NCBI RefSeq assembly: GCF_042684505.1
Contig: NZ_JBHULT010000010.1
Span: 1-64,000, forward strand
Source: Salinimicrobium flavum
GTDB taxonomy: Bacteria; Bacteroidota; Bacteroidia; Flavobacteriales; Flavobacteriaceae
Length of the DNA: 64,000 nucleotides
Reading direction: 5' to 3'
In this document: piece by piece, positions 1 to 8,870 of the stretch
Position numbering within the stretch: position 1 is the stretch's first letter
Layout: each line of letters starts with the position of its first letter
The notes under the pieces: model-generated
The model's input: the letters and a program-made list of their open reading frames with translations, nothing else
The model's database searches: none
What the model was told of the DNA's origin: nothing
Made by a program: the position numbers and the translations under genes

Positions 1-1
1 G

Positions 2-292
2 AATGTCATTGGCGACAGCTTTAGAGGAGCTACCTGGGTGAGCATTCACAACGGCGGGGGTGTAGGCTGGGGAGAGGTGATCAACGGCGGATTCGGTATG
101 GTTCTGGAAGGAGACCGGAAGTCGGAGAGACGGCTCACATCTATGCTGCATTGGGATGTAAACAACGGAATTGCCAGGAGATCCTGGGCACGAAACGAAG
201 GTGCTGTGTATGCGATCAAACGTGCTATGGAAACAGAATCTAAATTAAAAGTCACGCTTCCTAATATGGTAGATGATAATCTTTTCCAATAG
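2..292 (+). CDS. hutU: Urocanate hydratase, C-terminal end (5' partial)
   Basis: The reading frame is open from the left edge (first full codon at base 2) to a TAG at 290-292, so only the last 96 residues are here. The run ATWVSIHNGGGVGWGEV and the following NGIARRSWARNEGA are the conserved C-terminal NAD-binding part of urocanase, which converts urocanate to imidazolonepropionate in histidine breakdown. The GTG at 38 is internal to this frame and is not a start. The rest of the gene, and probably other hut genes, lie to the left of the window. A terminator hairpin follows at about 330-362. Confidence 0.9.
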   Translation, partial: NVIGDSFRGATWVSIHNGGGVGWGEVINGGFGMVLEGDRKSERRLTSMLHWDVNNGIARRSWARNEGAVYAIKRAMETESKLKVTLPNMVDDNLFQ

Positions 293-327
293 GGAAGGGT
301 TAATTTAATTCAGAAATCCGAAAATTC

Positions 328-366
328 AAAAATCCCGCTCTAACTAAAGTTTGGCGGGATTTCAAT
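328..366 (+). terminator. Rho-independent-type hairpin after hutU
   Basis: A perfect 9-bp stem (AAATCCCGC at 330-338 with GCGGGATTT at 354-362) lies 37 bases after the hutU stop, with a 15-base loop and a short T-rich tail. Placement and shape fit transcription termination. Confidence 0.7.
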
Positions 367-697
367 TTAATGGAGTAAAGATTTTTCCTAAAGATACTGC
401 TGTTGCGTAACTAAAGCTGTCAATTCTCTACTGCGGTTTTAGATCGTATTTGACCCGGGAAGATCACTTTAATAGGCTTATTGGTTCAAACCCAGAGGTT
501 GGGATCCAAGGATTTCTGTCACCAGTCTAAAGCGGTTTGCAGAGAGAGCATAGTGATAATAATTGTTGTCATGAAGGGTTCCCGACTATTCGCTGACAGT
601 TGGGAGGTCATTAAACTACTAAACAGGAATTATAAAAATGTTATAATTCCCATTTATTAAATACACTTATCTTGCTGCTCCTAAACTAAAATCAATT
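367..697. other. Intergenic gap without a recognised gene
   Basis: Between the hutU terminator and the DUF808 gene I see no open frame with a plausible start, no RNA gene and no clear TAnnTTTG promoter. The last 60 bases before the next gene are AT-rich and may hold its promoter. Confidence 0.5.
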
Positions 698-1573
698 ATG
701 GCCTCAGGAATTTTTGCACTACTCGATGATATTGCAGCTTTAATGGATGATGTGGCGGTGATGGGAAAAGTCGCCGGAAAGAAAACAGCAGGTTTATTAG
801 GCGACGATTTGGCGGTAAATGCAGAGAAGGCTTCTGGCTTCATGTCTGCCAGGGAGCTACCGGTGCTTTGGGCAATTACAAAAGGATCATTTCTAAACAA
901 ATTGATCATTCTACCCCTTGCGTTTTTATTAAGTGCTTTTTTTCCCTCTGCCATTACCGTTATCCTGATCATTGGCGGACTTTATCTGGCCTATGAGGGT
1001 GCCGAAAAAATATATGAATATATTTTTCCACATGCCCATAAAACTGAGTCCCCTAAACTTGAAAAACTTTCTAAAGAAGAAGTGTTAAGCAGGGAAAAGG
1101 AAAAAATTAAATCGGCGATCCTGACCGACTTCATACTTTCTGTAGAGATCGTTATCATAGCCCTGGGGGCCGTGGGTAATGAACCCCTGCTAAATCAAAT
1201 TCTGGTAGTTACTCTTATTGCTCTGGTTGCCACTGTTGGGGTGTATGGCCTCGTTGGGCTTATTGTAAGGATGGATGAATTTGGCGCTAAACTTATAGAT
1301 CTCAACGATAGGGAAAACAGCTTTTCTGATAAAATAGGTGGGTTTCTTGTAAATGCGCTGCCAGTGGTCATTAAAAGCCTGTCCATCATTGGGACCATAG
1401 CCTTACTTCTGGTTTCGGGAGGCATTTTCAGACATAACATTCATTTTCTCCACGGACTTGCTGAGAGTCTACCCGGCATTCTTGTTGATTTCATATTAGG
1501 TCTTATTGTTGGATTCATCGTTTTGATGTTCATAAAAATGATCGTCAAAATCTGGAAGAAATTTAGCAGGTAG
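698..1573 (+). CDS. DUF808 family (YedI-like) inner-membrane protein
   Basis: The 291-residue product opens with MASGIFALLDDIAALMDD followed by a conserved VAGKKTAGLLGDDLAVNAEKA block, the hallmark N-terminus of the DUF808/YedI family. About five hydrophobic spans follow (roughly residues 65-110, 140-160, 165-190, 222-245 and 260-285). The length matches the family. The function is unknown; these are predicted integral inner-membrane proteins. The gene stands alone, with gaps of about 300-400 bases on both sides, so it is probably transcribed singly. Confidence 0.85.
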   Translation: MASGIFALLDDIAALMDDVAVMGKVAGKKTAGLLGDDLAVNAEKASGFMSARELPVLWAITKGSFLNKLIILPLAFLLSAFFPSAITVILIIGGLYLAYEGAEKIYEYIFPHAHKTESPKLEKLSKEEVLSREKEKIKSAILTDFILSVEIVIIALGAVGNEPLLNQILVVTLIALVATVGVYGLVGLIVRMDEFGAKLIDLNDRENSFSDKIGGFLVNALPVVIKSLSIIGTIALLLVSGGIFRHNIHFLHGLAESLPGILVDFILGLIVGFIVLMFIKMIVKIWKKFSR

Positions 1574-1875
1574 AGGAAGGACAGGAGAAAAGAATTTTTC
1601 TTTCTTAGTTTGGTTTTTGCCGGGTCACTTCTAAAGACCTTGTAAGTTTCTAACACCCTGAAAACTTTCCCTGAACGACAATCGTTATATCAAATCTTCT
1701 GTCGCTGCCCGAGGATTCAGACTTTCATGCATTCCTTATAAAATCAAATCTTCATTTCTTCTGTTCTTGAAAAATAAGGAAAAGGATTTTTAAAAATGCA
1801 AAGTACAGCAGCTATTTATTTTTACCTTAACAGGATTCATTCTATAAAACATTAACTTTAAAAAAACCTTTTTTC
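1574..1875. other. Intergenic gap, nothing recognised
   Basis: An AT-rich stretch between two same-strand membrane-protein genes. No start-stop frame of convincing composition, no strong hairpin and no perfect -7 box was seen. Confidence 0.5.
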
Positions 1876-2958
1876 ATGGAATTATTAATCCTGTATGCCT
1901 TTATTTCCATCTTTTTTTCTTTTTTATGCTCTATTCTTGAAGCGGCACTTTTGAGTTTCACCCCTTCATTTATCAAGGTAAAAAGACAGGAAGGAAAAAA
2001 ATATGCAGATACTCTCGCTGAATTTAAAAAAGATATAGACAGGCCTTTAATAGCCATACTTACGGTGAATACCATTGCTCACACGGTAGGAGCCATATTA
2101 GTGGGGGTACAGGCAGAAAAGGCATTTGGCGACGGGACCAACGCTGTGGGGATCGTTTCAGCCATAATGACCTTAGCTATTCTTGTTCTTTCAGAAATCA
2201 TTCCGAAGACAATTGGTGCGACCTACTGGCAAAGTTTAGGTGCTTTCACGGCAAAAACGTTAAACATATTGATTTTCCCCTTAAAATATACAGGCATCCT
2301 TTGGCTAATGATGCTAACCACTAAAGTAATTGGTAAATCTGCTCATGTGAGTACCATGAGCAGGGAGGAATTTCTTGCTATAACTGATGCAGCCGGCGAA
2401 GAAGGGGTATTCGAAAAAAGTGAAACCACCATTATCAAAAATCTACTTCTTTTTAAGTCTGTTGAAGCCAAAGATGTGATGACCCCTTTCTCTGTAGCAA
2501 TGATAGAAGATGAAGAAGTCTCGATCGAAGATTTTTTTCACGCGAACAGGAATTTAAAATTTTCCCGGATCCCTATATATAATAAATCGCCAAATAATAT
2601 TACCGGCTTTATTTTGAAGGATGATCTTTTAGAGGAAATGGTGGACGACAAAGGACCGGAACCATTAAGTTCCCTTAGAAGGGAACTTCCGGCTATTGCA
2701 GGTGATATTCCTATTCCGGTATTGTTTGATAATTTTATAAAAACAAGAATTCACATGGCGATGGTGGTTGACGAATTTGGAAATACAATAGGCCTGGTCA
2801 CTATGGAAGATATTATTGAAACGCTGTTGGGATTGGAAATAATGGATGAAAGTGACAATGTGGAGGACATGCAGAAACTGGCACGTAAAAAATGGGAAGA
2901 ACGAGCAAAGAAGATGGGGATTTTGTCCTTAGATCAGGATGAACCAAATAACACCTGA
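1876..2958 (+). CDS. CNNM/HlyC-CorC family transporter with CBS pair
   Basis: The 360-residue product has an N-terminal DUF21/CNNM membrane domain (hydrophobic spans near residues 1-25, 60-80, 88-110 and 122-145, including the LSEIIPKTIGA motif) and then a cytosolic pair of CBS domains. These begin near AKDVMTP (about residue 198) and end with MAMVVDEFGNTIGLVTMEDIIETLLG. The family is linked to magnesium or cobalt export and tolerance. The usual C-terminal CorC_HlyC domain of the long family members is missing, so this is the short form. The stop lies one base from the stop of the convergent gene at 2960. Confidence 0.88.
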   Translation: MELLILYAFISIFFSFLCSILEAALLSFTPSFIKVKRQEGKKYADTLAEFKKDIDRPLIAILTVNTIAHTVGAILVGVQAEKAFGDGTNAVGIVSAIMTLAILVLSEIIPKTIGATYWQSLGAFTAKTLNILIFPLKYTGILWLMMLTTKVIGKSAHVSTMSREEFLAITDAAGEEGVFEKSETTIIKNLLLFKSVEAKDVMTPFSVAMIEDEEVSIEDFFHANRNLKFSRIPIYNKSPNNITGFILKDDLLEEMVDDKGPEPLSSLRRELPAIAGDIPIPVLFDNFIKTRIHMAMVVDEFGNTIGLVTMEDIIETLLGLEIMDESDNVEDMQKLARKKWEERAKKMGILSLDQDEPNNT

Positions 2959-2959
2959 T

Positions 2960-3319
2960 CTACCCCAGAATAAGGTAGGCAGCTACCCCTCCTATAATCA
3001 GACCAGCGAGAAGTCCCCATAAAAAGTCTCTCCAGGAAATGTTTATCCCAAATGTTCTAACGGACCATAATCGAAAATTTATTTTTCTGTTCTCTAAAAA
3101 TTTTCGGATACCGGTTGACCGTGCTATCTCATAATTTTCTCCGGGATACCAATACTGAGAACCATCTCTTCTACTTTGGATAATTACCTGTTGTTCTTTT
3201 AACAGATTTAAAGCTCTGGGGTAAACCGCACTTCCAATTCTGTTCCTGAACCTGCCGAAGGTTTCCATTTCCTGCAGGATCTCTTTAATAGCCCGGTATA
3301 TTTTAATCTGTTTTCGCAT
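2960..3319 (-). CDS. Small hypothetical protein with winged-helix-like N-terminus and C-terminal membrane anchor
   Basis: I do not recognise this 119-residue protein. Residues 1-65 look like a short winged-helix fold, reading as a rarely cut helix pair and then a strand region around QSRRDGSQYWYPGE. The last 20 residues (LLAGLIIGGVAAYLILG) form a single membrane span. A DNA- or protein-binding head tethered to the membrane is one reading but is inference. It converges on the CNNM transporter with a one-base gap. Confidence 0.6.
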   Translation of the reverse strand: MRKQIKIYRAIKEILQEMETFGRFRNRIGSAVYPRALNLLKEQQVIIQSRRDGSQYWYPGENYEIARSTGIRKFLENRKINFRLWSVRTFGINISWRDFLWGLLAGLIIGGVAAYLILG

Positions 3320-3655
3320 ACCATATTATTTCAGTTCAGAAAAATCAAATCCGGAAATTTCCTTTTGGAGATTAGCTCTGGTCACAGTCTGGAAATTCTA
3401 AATCTGCAAGGATTCAATTTACGGCTTACTCCTTCTTAAGGTTCAGTTCTTTGAAAATCACCTTGTCTTCTAACTAAATTAAATTACGTTTAAAAATTAA
3501 ATAATTCCAAGTGCTTCGAATAGTTTAGGTATATTTATATTCTGTGAAAGTTGTAAGACGCATCTTTTGCAATAAAAGATGTCTTAAAGTTAACAGGGCC
3601 AACATTTATAAAGGTTTAGATACCTCTTTATTTTATTTAGTCAAGTCATCGTGTT
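3320..3655. other. Divergent intergenic region upstream of the serine hydrolase
   Basis: AT-rich region between two divergent genes. It holds a small hairpin near 3556-3582 (CATCTTTT pairing with AAAAGATG). No perfect TAnnTTTG box is seen. A 62-codon frame at 3544-3732 runs into the hydrolase gene and is not credible. Confidence 0.4.
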
Positions 3656-5341
3656 ATGAAACATGTGCCAGTAATCCTGGTTGCTTTACTTGCAGCAACA
3701 ACCGCCTTCTCTCAGCAAGTTCATTTAGATAATTTAGAAAAAAAAGTTGATTCTATTACAGGAATTTCCGGACAGGAAAATGAGCCCGGATTATCTGTTG
3801 GGGTAGTTTACCGTGGTCGGCCCGTTCTAAATTCCCATTCCGGCCTAATGAACCTGGAAAATCAAGTAAAGACTTCGGGCAGCACAATGTATAACCTGGC
3901 CTCGGTATCCAAGCATATCACAGCCTTTGGAATTCTATTACTGGAAGCCGAAGGGAAACTTGAGCTTCAGGATAGGGTTGGAGACTATTTACCCGACCTT
4001 CCAAAGGAATTTAAGGAGGTTACCATAGATCAGCTTTTACATCATACCTCAGGGATTCCTTCAACAGATAATTTAAGGCTTTTTGCCGGCATTCCCCTGG
4101 ATGTTCCCTGGACGATGGCCGATGAAATGGACCTCTTAAAAAAATACTCACATTTAAATTTTGAACCGGGAACAGATTTTATGTACTCCAATGGAGGATA
4201 CAGCTTGTTGGCTGCTATTATTGAGATGGCAGGCGATCAGGAGTTTGATGATTATTTTCGTCAAAAGGTTTTTGATCCAAATGATCTGCAGGCTGTAGCT
4301 TATAGTAATCCGGAGAAATCAATCAGTAATCGGGCAACCGGTTACAGACTGGCAGGAGATACTTTGGTGGATGCAAGGACAGAGACTGAAAGTGTACCGG
4401 GTGGATCTAATTTTTATTTTAATATGAATGATATGCTGGTATGGATGGACCTGCTTCTTAAGGAAAATCCACCCTATAGCCAACAGATCTCGAAAATGAT
4501 GAAAGCCTCCTTCACCTTACCCACAGGAGATACTATCCCATATTCCCACGGTTTGAATGTGAAACCTTATAAAGGGGTGAAAGCGGTTTATCACAGCGGC
4601 GGCACCCCGGGATTTGCTTCCTATATGATGTTGTTCCCTGAACAGGAACTGGGAATCGCTGTTCTTACCAACAATGAAAAGATAAATGTTTCACGAATAA
4701 TCAGAAAGCTTGCTGATGGGATACTTTCCGAATTTATAAAAGAGGAAAAACCATTAGAAAGGGTCGCGATTTCACTTACAGAGGATAAATTGAAGAAGTG
4801 GGAGGGAGGCTACCGAATGGAAGATGGTCTTATTCTTAAGATCCTGCCTGAAAACGAAGCCTTATTCCTGGTACTGCCTGAAGCACAACGATTTCAGTTA
4901 CACGCCGAATCTGAAACAAATTATTTTATTTCAGAATTTGATGCCCGGGTAGTTTTTTCTACCACTCCTGAGGGAAAGCCTTTTCAATTTAAGCTCATTC
5001 AGGGAACAAATGTGCAGACCGGAACTTTCACTGAACCTGCGGAATTTTCTCAGGTGCCACCCGATCCTCAAGCCCTTATTGGTTCCTATTACCAACCTGA
5101 GTTAGATGTTACCTATAGGCTGGAAGCAATAGATGGAGTCCTCATGTTGCAACTTCCCGAAACCTTTGAAAAATATCTGAATTTCTACCAAGTGACCCTC
5201 AAACCTGTTTTAGGGAATGTATTTAATACAGATCGACTTGGAGTCGTAGAATTTCTGCAAAATGAACAGGATGAAATCACAGGTTTGAGGTTTAATGATG
5301 TGGGGAGATTGCGACATATAAGCTTCACCAAAATTAATTAA
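3656..5341 (+). CDS. Secreted serine hydrolase, beta-lactamase class C / penicillin-binding-protein fold
   Basis: The 561-residue protein starts with a clean signal peptide (about residues 1-20, ending AFSQ). The class C beta-lactamase-fold active-site elements follow: S83-V-S-K86 in LASVSKHI, the Y-S-N motif in FMYSNGGYS, and an H-S-G motif in YHSGGTPG in place of KTG. About 200 C-terminal residues beyond the catalytic domain look like the beta-rich lipocalin-like domain often fused to such esterases and peptidases. Likely periplasmic or surface-exposed. The substrate cannot be told: D-peptidase, esterase or amide hydrolase are all possible, and true beta-lactamase activity is less likely given HSG. 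Confidence 0.85.
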   Translation: MKHVPVILVALLAATTAFSQQVHLDNLEKKVDSITGISGQENEPGLSVGVVYRGRPVLNSHSGLMNLENQVKTSGSTMYNLASVSKHITAFGILLLEAEGKLELQDRVGDYLPDLPKEFKEVTIDQLLHHTSGIPSTDNLRLFAGIPLDVPWTMADEMDLLKKYSHLNFEPGTDFMYSNGGYSLLAAIIEMAGDQEFDDYFRQKVFDPNDLQAVAYSNPEKSISNRATGYRLAGDTLVDARTETESVPGGSNFYFNMNDMLVWMDLLLKENPPYSQQISKMMKASFTLPTGDTIPYSHGLNVKPYKGVKAVYHSGGTPGFASYMMLFPEQELGIAVLTNNEKINVSRIIRKLADGILSEFIKEEKPLERVAISLTEDKLKKWEGGYRMEDGLILKILPENEALFLVLPEAQRFQLHAESETNYFISEFDARVVFSTTPEGKPFQFKLIQGTNVQTGTFTEPAEFSQVPPDPQALIGSYYQPELDVTYRLEAIDGVLMLQLPETFEKYLNFYQVTLKPVLGNVFNTDRLGVVEFLQNEQDEITGLRFNDVGRLRHISFTKIN

Positions 5342-5604
5342 CCCTCCTCTTTAATTCCCTTCTGCTCATGAACTCGGATAGAATAAACTTCTATAGGTTA
5401 TACAGGTCTTTTCTTCAATGTGGTGGCGCTTTCTCATAGAATTTCCTTCCTTTGGCCTGGTATGTTAACATAACTCAATCATAAATTTTCTTAATTTAAA
5501 GTTAATTAAGTCGTTGAAAGACTTTATATTCGCCATGAAATACATCTTAATTTTACATTTTATAGGATTTTTCCTACAAAATAAACAAGTAGAAAAAGCT
5601 ACGG

Positions 5605-5802
5605 ATGGAGGAATATTTTAAGGACGAGAAACGCCGAAAGGAAATTCAGCGACTTTCAGAAGGGACAATGAGGATCACCAATATTCTGTTTCTTCTGCTT
5701 AGTTTTTTAATATTATTTTCTTTCCTAATGCTTTTATTTGACAAGGGTGCAGTCATGGTAGCAGAAGAAGTGGTTCAGGCCGGTACTTCGCCACCTCGTT
5801 AG
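5605..5802 (+). CDS. Small single-span membrane protein, unknown
   Basis: The 65-residue protein has a charged N-terminus (MEEYFKDEKRRKEIQR) and one strong membrane span (about residues 28-45, LLLSFLILFSFLMLLF), then a short polar tail. I do not recognise it. The upstream 80 bases contain TATATTCG at 5525-5532, a one-mismatch version of the -7 box, which supports expression. Confidence 0.5.
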   Translation: MEEYFKDEKRRKEIQRLSEGTMRITNILFLLLSFLILFSFLMLLFDKGAVMVAEEVVQAGTSPPR

Positions 5803-5922
5803 AAGGATTTTATGAACTTCACAATTCTTTTTTTAGTTTCATTATTTTAGAAGCCTAATGCTATTGCAGCTTATTCCTGGCAGGAATCCTCTTCAGCAAT
5901 TTCTCATGTCCTGTTTAAAAGT

Positions 5923-7023
5923 TTAACGCGGCATCATTTGCAGTTTCTCTCCCTCCAATGTTTCCAGTTCCCCCATCATAAAGGCAGTCGCACAGGCATG
6001 TACGGGAAGTATGCCCAATACGTCACCCACTTTTACTTGATCTGTCATTTCCTGCGGAAGGCTGATCACTCCGTGTTCCTGGGAGAGTTTTATTACCCGC
6101 CCTCCCGGAATGGGAGCCGACCAACTATCCTCTGTAAGGCTTACTACCAGTCCGAAATAGGTATTTCCTTCGGAATCTGTAAGGGAGTCTTTTCCCTGGT
6201 GAACCCAGCCACTGTGTACCACTACCTCCTGCCTTTCGGGATGTACCGAGACAACAGGAACAGCGAGACAGATGGCTATTTCTTCGAGGGTATTGGCTCC
6301 TATGCTATTCTGAACAAGATCGTAATACACGAAATTGCCGGGGTGAATGCTGTCGATTCCTTCAAAATCTTCTATGATGCTGCAGGAAGGGGTGTCGCCA
6401 AAAGCAAGTTTAAGATTGGGATAGGTTTGTCTAAAATGACTTTTTAAGGCACGAAGTTTTTTCAGAAATAACCCGGAAATTTCTTCGACTTCCCGTGGTG
6501 ACGCCGCGCTGTAGGTATGTCCGGCATGCGTATAAAAGCCATCAAATTTCAAGTAAGATCCTTTGGTGAGCTCAAGGATTCCTGCAATTGCCGAAAGATT
6601 CGCAGGATCAATCCCCGAACGGTGATCCCCCACATCAATTTCTATGTAAAATTTTACAGGGGTACGTAACTGCTCCTTCAGAACCTTCGCCGCCTCCTTA
6701 GAATTTAGAAAGATCCTGAGATCAACCTTTTCTGCAAGTGCATTGATCTGCTCTGTTTCCAGAACATTGACCGGAAATGCAATCGTGATATCAACCCACC
6801 CGCGACCGGCAAAATATTCAGCCATCTTCACAGAGGTTACGGTAATTGCTTTCACCCCCTCTTCTCTGAACCATTTCCCTATGCTGGCAGATTGGTGAGT
6901 TTTAAAATGTGGGATTAGCTGCACGTGATGTCTTTCTGCCTTATTGAACATTTTCCTGATGTTGGCCTTACAGGTAGTTCGGTCCAATAGCAAAGTGGGT
7001 CGGGTTATTTGTAGCATGATCAT
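5923..7023 (-). CDS. DSD1-family PLP enzyme (D-threonine aldolase / D-serine dehydratase type)
   Basis: The 366-residue protein has the alanine-racemase-type TIM-barrel N-terminus. The PLP lysine is K41 in LIPHFKTHQS, and the FKTHQS motif is typical of the D-threonine aldolase/DSD1 family. Near the C-terminus the HAC triplet in PVHACATAFMM supplies the His and Cys that bind the catalytic metal in this family. It should cleave or dehydrate a D-beta-hydroxy amino acid in the cytosol. Two ATGs lie six bases apart (7023 and 7017), so either may be the start. Often annotated loosely as alanine racemase; which substrate it uses cannot be read from sequence. Confidence 0.82.
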   Translation of the reverse strand: MIMLQITRPTLLLDRTTCKANIRKMFNKAERHHVQLIPHFKTHQSASIGKWFREEGVKAITVTSVKMAEYFAGRGWVDITIAFPVNVLETEQINALAEKVDLRIFLNSKEAAKVLKEQLRTPVKFYIEIDVGDHRSGIDPANLSAIAGILELTKGSYLKFDGFYTHAGHTYSAASPREVEEISGLFLKKLRALKSHFRQTYPNLKLAFGDTPSCSIIEDFEGIDSIHPGNFVYYDLVQNSIGANTLEEIAICLAVPVVSVHPERQEVVVHSGWVHQGKDSLTDSEGNTYFGLVVSLTEDSWSAPIPGGRVIKLSQEHGVISLPQEMTDQVKVGDVLGILPVHACATAFMMGELETLEGEKLQMMPR

Positions 7024-7176
7024 AAATTCTCACGACCAATTTACTAAGAATAGCCTGCACTGGAAAATGAATTAAACAGGAGAATTTAATGAATTGAAAT
7101 GATATTTTGACTGATTGCCCCTTGATCATACTTTCTTTCATTCCAAAAAAAAATCCCGAATTAAGTCAGTTGCAGA
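7024..7176. other. Intergenic stretch, nothing recognised
   Basis: AT-rich DNA between the DSD1-like gene and the small secreted-protein gene at 7177. No gene, hairpin or perfect -7 box is seen. Confidence 0.4.
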
Positions 7177-7332
7177 TCAACTTTTGGCCTCAGGACATCG
7201 GGAATCCACGGGATCAATTTCCGCCTGAACATTTATATCCTGTGCGTGGGTATCAACTTTATTTTTTTCATCAGAGGTGCTGAAAACACAACAAAATATA
7301 AGCGCTATAATAGTAGTCAAAAGATTTTGCAT
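7177..7332 (-). CDS. 51-codon secreted or lipoprotein-like peptide
   Basis: A minus-strand frame runs from ATG at 7332 to TGA at 7177. It encodes a hydrophobic signal-like N-terminus (MQNLLTTIIALIFCCVF) followed by about 33 hydrophilic residues rich in Asp, Glu and Lys, with one more Cys. The FCC pair sits where a lipobox cysteine would be, but the preceding residues do not match a strict lipobox. The composition is far from random, so I call it a likely small exported protein of unknown role. It sits alone in a 491-base gap. Confidence 0.45.
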   Translation of the reverse strand: MQNLLTTIIALIFCCVFSTSDEKNKVDTHAQDINVQAEIDPVDSRCPEAKS

Positions 7333-7514
7333 TCGAACAGGTTTATTTTTTCGTTAGATGGAATTGAATCCAATTCGAGCCTTAAGACTCATTTAACCTG
7401 TAGGGAAGGTTGGTAAACGGGTGTAAATCTAAAAATTTTCTTAAAAACCTGAAAGTTTTTTCGTGTTAAGTATTCTTCCGCAGACAGACAGCGGCTCATA
7501 AAATCCCTCTTTAA

Positions 7515-7760
7515 TTAAGGGGTGCTAAGATCAAGCCGGGAATATTTATCCATTAAACCTCCTTCAATGAAAGCTGTTTTTGTGACCAGTAAAGTTCTTT
7601 GATCTACATCAACCTCTACAAAGAACCGGTCAACAGCATAAAGCAGGTACTTATGTTCACCACTTTCGACGGCTTGTAATTTCACCCCGCATAAAAGAAG
7701 GATCTCATCCTGCTCCTGGGGGGGTAAACTCTGGAACTCTTTATAGGTGATTCTTTCCAA
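7515..7760 (-). CDS. Hypothetical protein, 81 residues
   Basis: A soluble protein with no signal peptide or membrane span. The N-terminus MERITYKEFQSLPPQEQDEILL suggests a helical start, and a following beta-rich section (KYLLYAVDRFFVEVDVD) looks like a compact alpha-beta fold. I do not recognise the family, although the style resembles small conserved flavobacterial proteins. It lies 130 bases upstream (in its own direction, downstream) of the exonuclease III gene and may be independent. Confidence 0.6.
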   Translation of the reverse strand: MERITYKEFQSLPPQEQDEILLLCGVKLQAVESGEHKYLLYAVDRFFVEVDVDQRTLLVTKTAFIEGGLMDKYSRLDLSTP

Positions 7761-7890
7761 TTTTATTTGGGATGCTGATTCTCAAAGCTAAATTATTGGT
7801 TTAGTGACAGCTTCTTCTTAAAAGAGATTAAAATAAACCTTCTGAAATATTAAATTTTTGCAACTTTTTCCATGGCTATAAAAATAAAGA

Positions 7891-8664
7891 TCAATCCTTG
7901 ATATTGATCCAAACCGGGGCATGATCACTGGTCTTTTCCCAGCCGCGTACAGATTTATCCACTCCGGCGTCAAGGAGTCGGTCGTTAAGATGCTCGTTTA
8001 ACAGAAAATGATCTATACGCAGGCCTGCATTACGGCTATAGGCATTCCGGAAATAATCCCAGAAAGTATAAATGGTTTCTTCGGGATATAACTTCCTTAT
8101 GGCGTCTGTCCAACCCTGGGCAAGCAATTTTTCATAAGCAGCACGAGTTTCTGGTCTAAAGAGGGCATCGTCTATCCATCTTTCCGGCTTATAAACATCT
8201 TTTTCTGTAGGTATGACATTATAATCTCCGGTAAGGATCACGGGCCTGTCTATTTCCAATAACTCTTTTGCTCTTCCTGTAAGGCGTTTGAACCAGTCGA
8301 GCTTATAGTCAAATTTAGGACCGGGAGCCGGATTGCCATTTGGGAGATAAAGACAGCCAATATGCAGGTCATTGATATCGGCTTCAATGTAGCGGCTTTG
8401 CACATCTTCAGGATCCCCCGGGAGGGTACGACCCAGTTCTTTGATCTCCATGTCCCTGGCAAGTATAGCCACCCCGTTCCACCTTTTTTGACCGTGCCAA
8501 ATGGCATTATACCCGGCATCTGCGATTTCCTGCTTCGGAATTTTCTCATCGGGGGATTTTAATTCCTGAAGACAAACCACGTCAGGTTTTGTTTCCTTCA
8601 GCCAGCGTAACAAAACAGGAAGACGGGCATTGATCCCATTGACATTGTAAGTAGCTATTTTCAT
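7891..8664 (-). CDS. xth: Exodeoxyribonuclease III (AP endonuclease)
   Basis: The 257-residue protein shows the exonuclease III/APE1 fold throughout. It has MKIATYNVNGINARL with the metal-ligand Asn, CLQELKSPDE with the metal-binding Glu, the GDYNVIP motif, and the terminal SDHAPV with the catalytic Asp-His. It nicks abasic sites and removes 3' blocks in base-excision repair, acting in the cytosol on DNA. The length is normal for the family. No linked repair genes sit next to it. Confidence 0.93.
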   Translation of the reverse strand: MKIATYNVNGINARLPVLLRWLKETKPDVVCLQELKSPDEKIPKQEIADAGYNAIWHGQKRWNGVAILARDMEIKELGRTLPGDPEDVQSRYIEADINDLHIGCLYLPNGNPAPGPKFDYKLDWFKRLTGRAKELLEIDRPVILTGDYNVIPTEKDVYKPERWIDDALFRPETRAAYEKLLAQGWTDAIRKLYPEETIYTFWDYFRNAYSRNAGLRIDHFLLNEHLNDRLLDAGVDKSVRGWEKTSDHAPVWINIKD

Positions 8665-8870
8665 TTTTCACATGTTCAGCAGAGAGGTTATATTTTCCGG
8701 CAGCATCAGTTTTTTTGGATTTTAAAAATCAAACATACCGTTCAACTTTTTGTATCCCTGATGAAGGGGGTACTAATTAAATTACAAAAAGCACCTTCCG
8801 GAGAAAAGTATTTAACGCAACTTTAAAAACGGAAGTTTCTTCTTCTCTAATGTTTATTTTCTGCGGAAGA

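Noticed and set aside
480..500. GGTTCAAACCC resembling a tRNA T-arm
   Set aside because: No matching acceptor, D or anticodon stems around it.
5535..5621. 28-codon frame with a hydrophobic start overlapping the start of the 65-residue protein gene
   Set aside because: It overlaps a more credible gene in another frame; a leader-peptide role cannot be supported from sequence.
5873..5887. Short palindrome ATTCCTG-G-CAGGAAT near the end of the DSD1-like gene
   Set aside because: A 7-bp stem with a 1-base loop cannot form a normal terminator, and there is no T-run.
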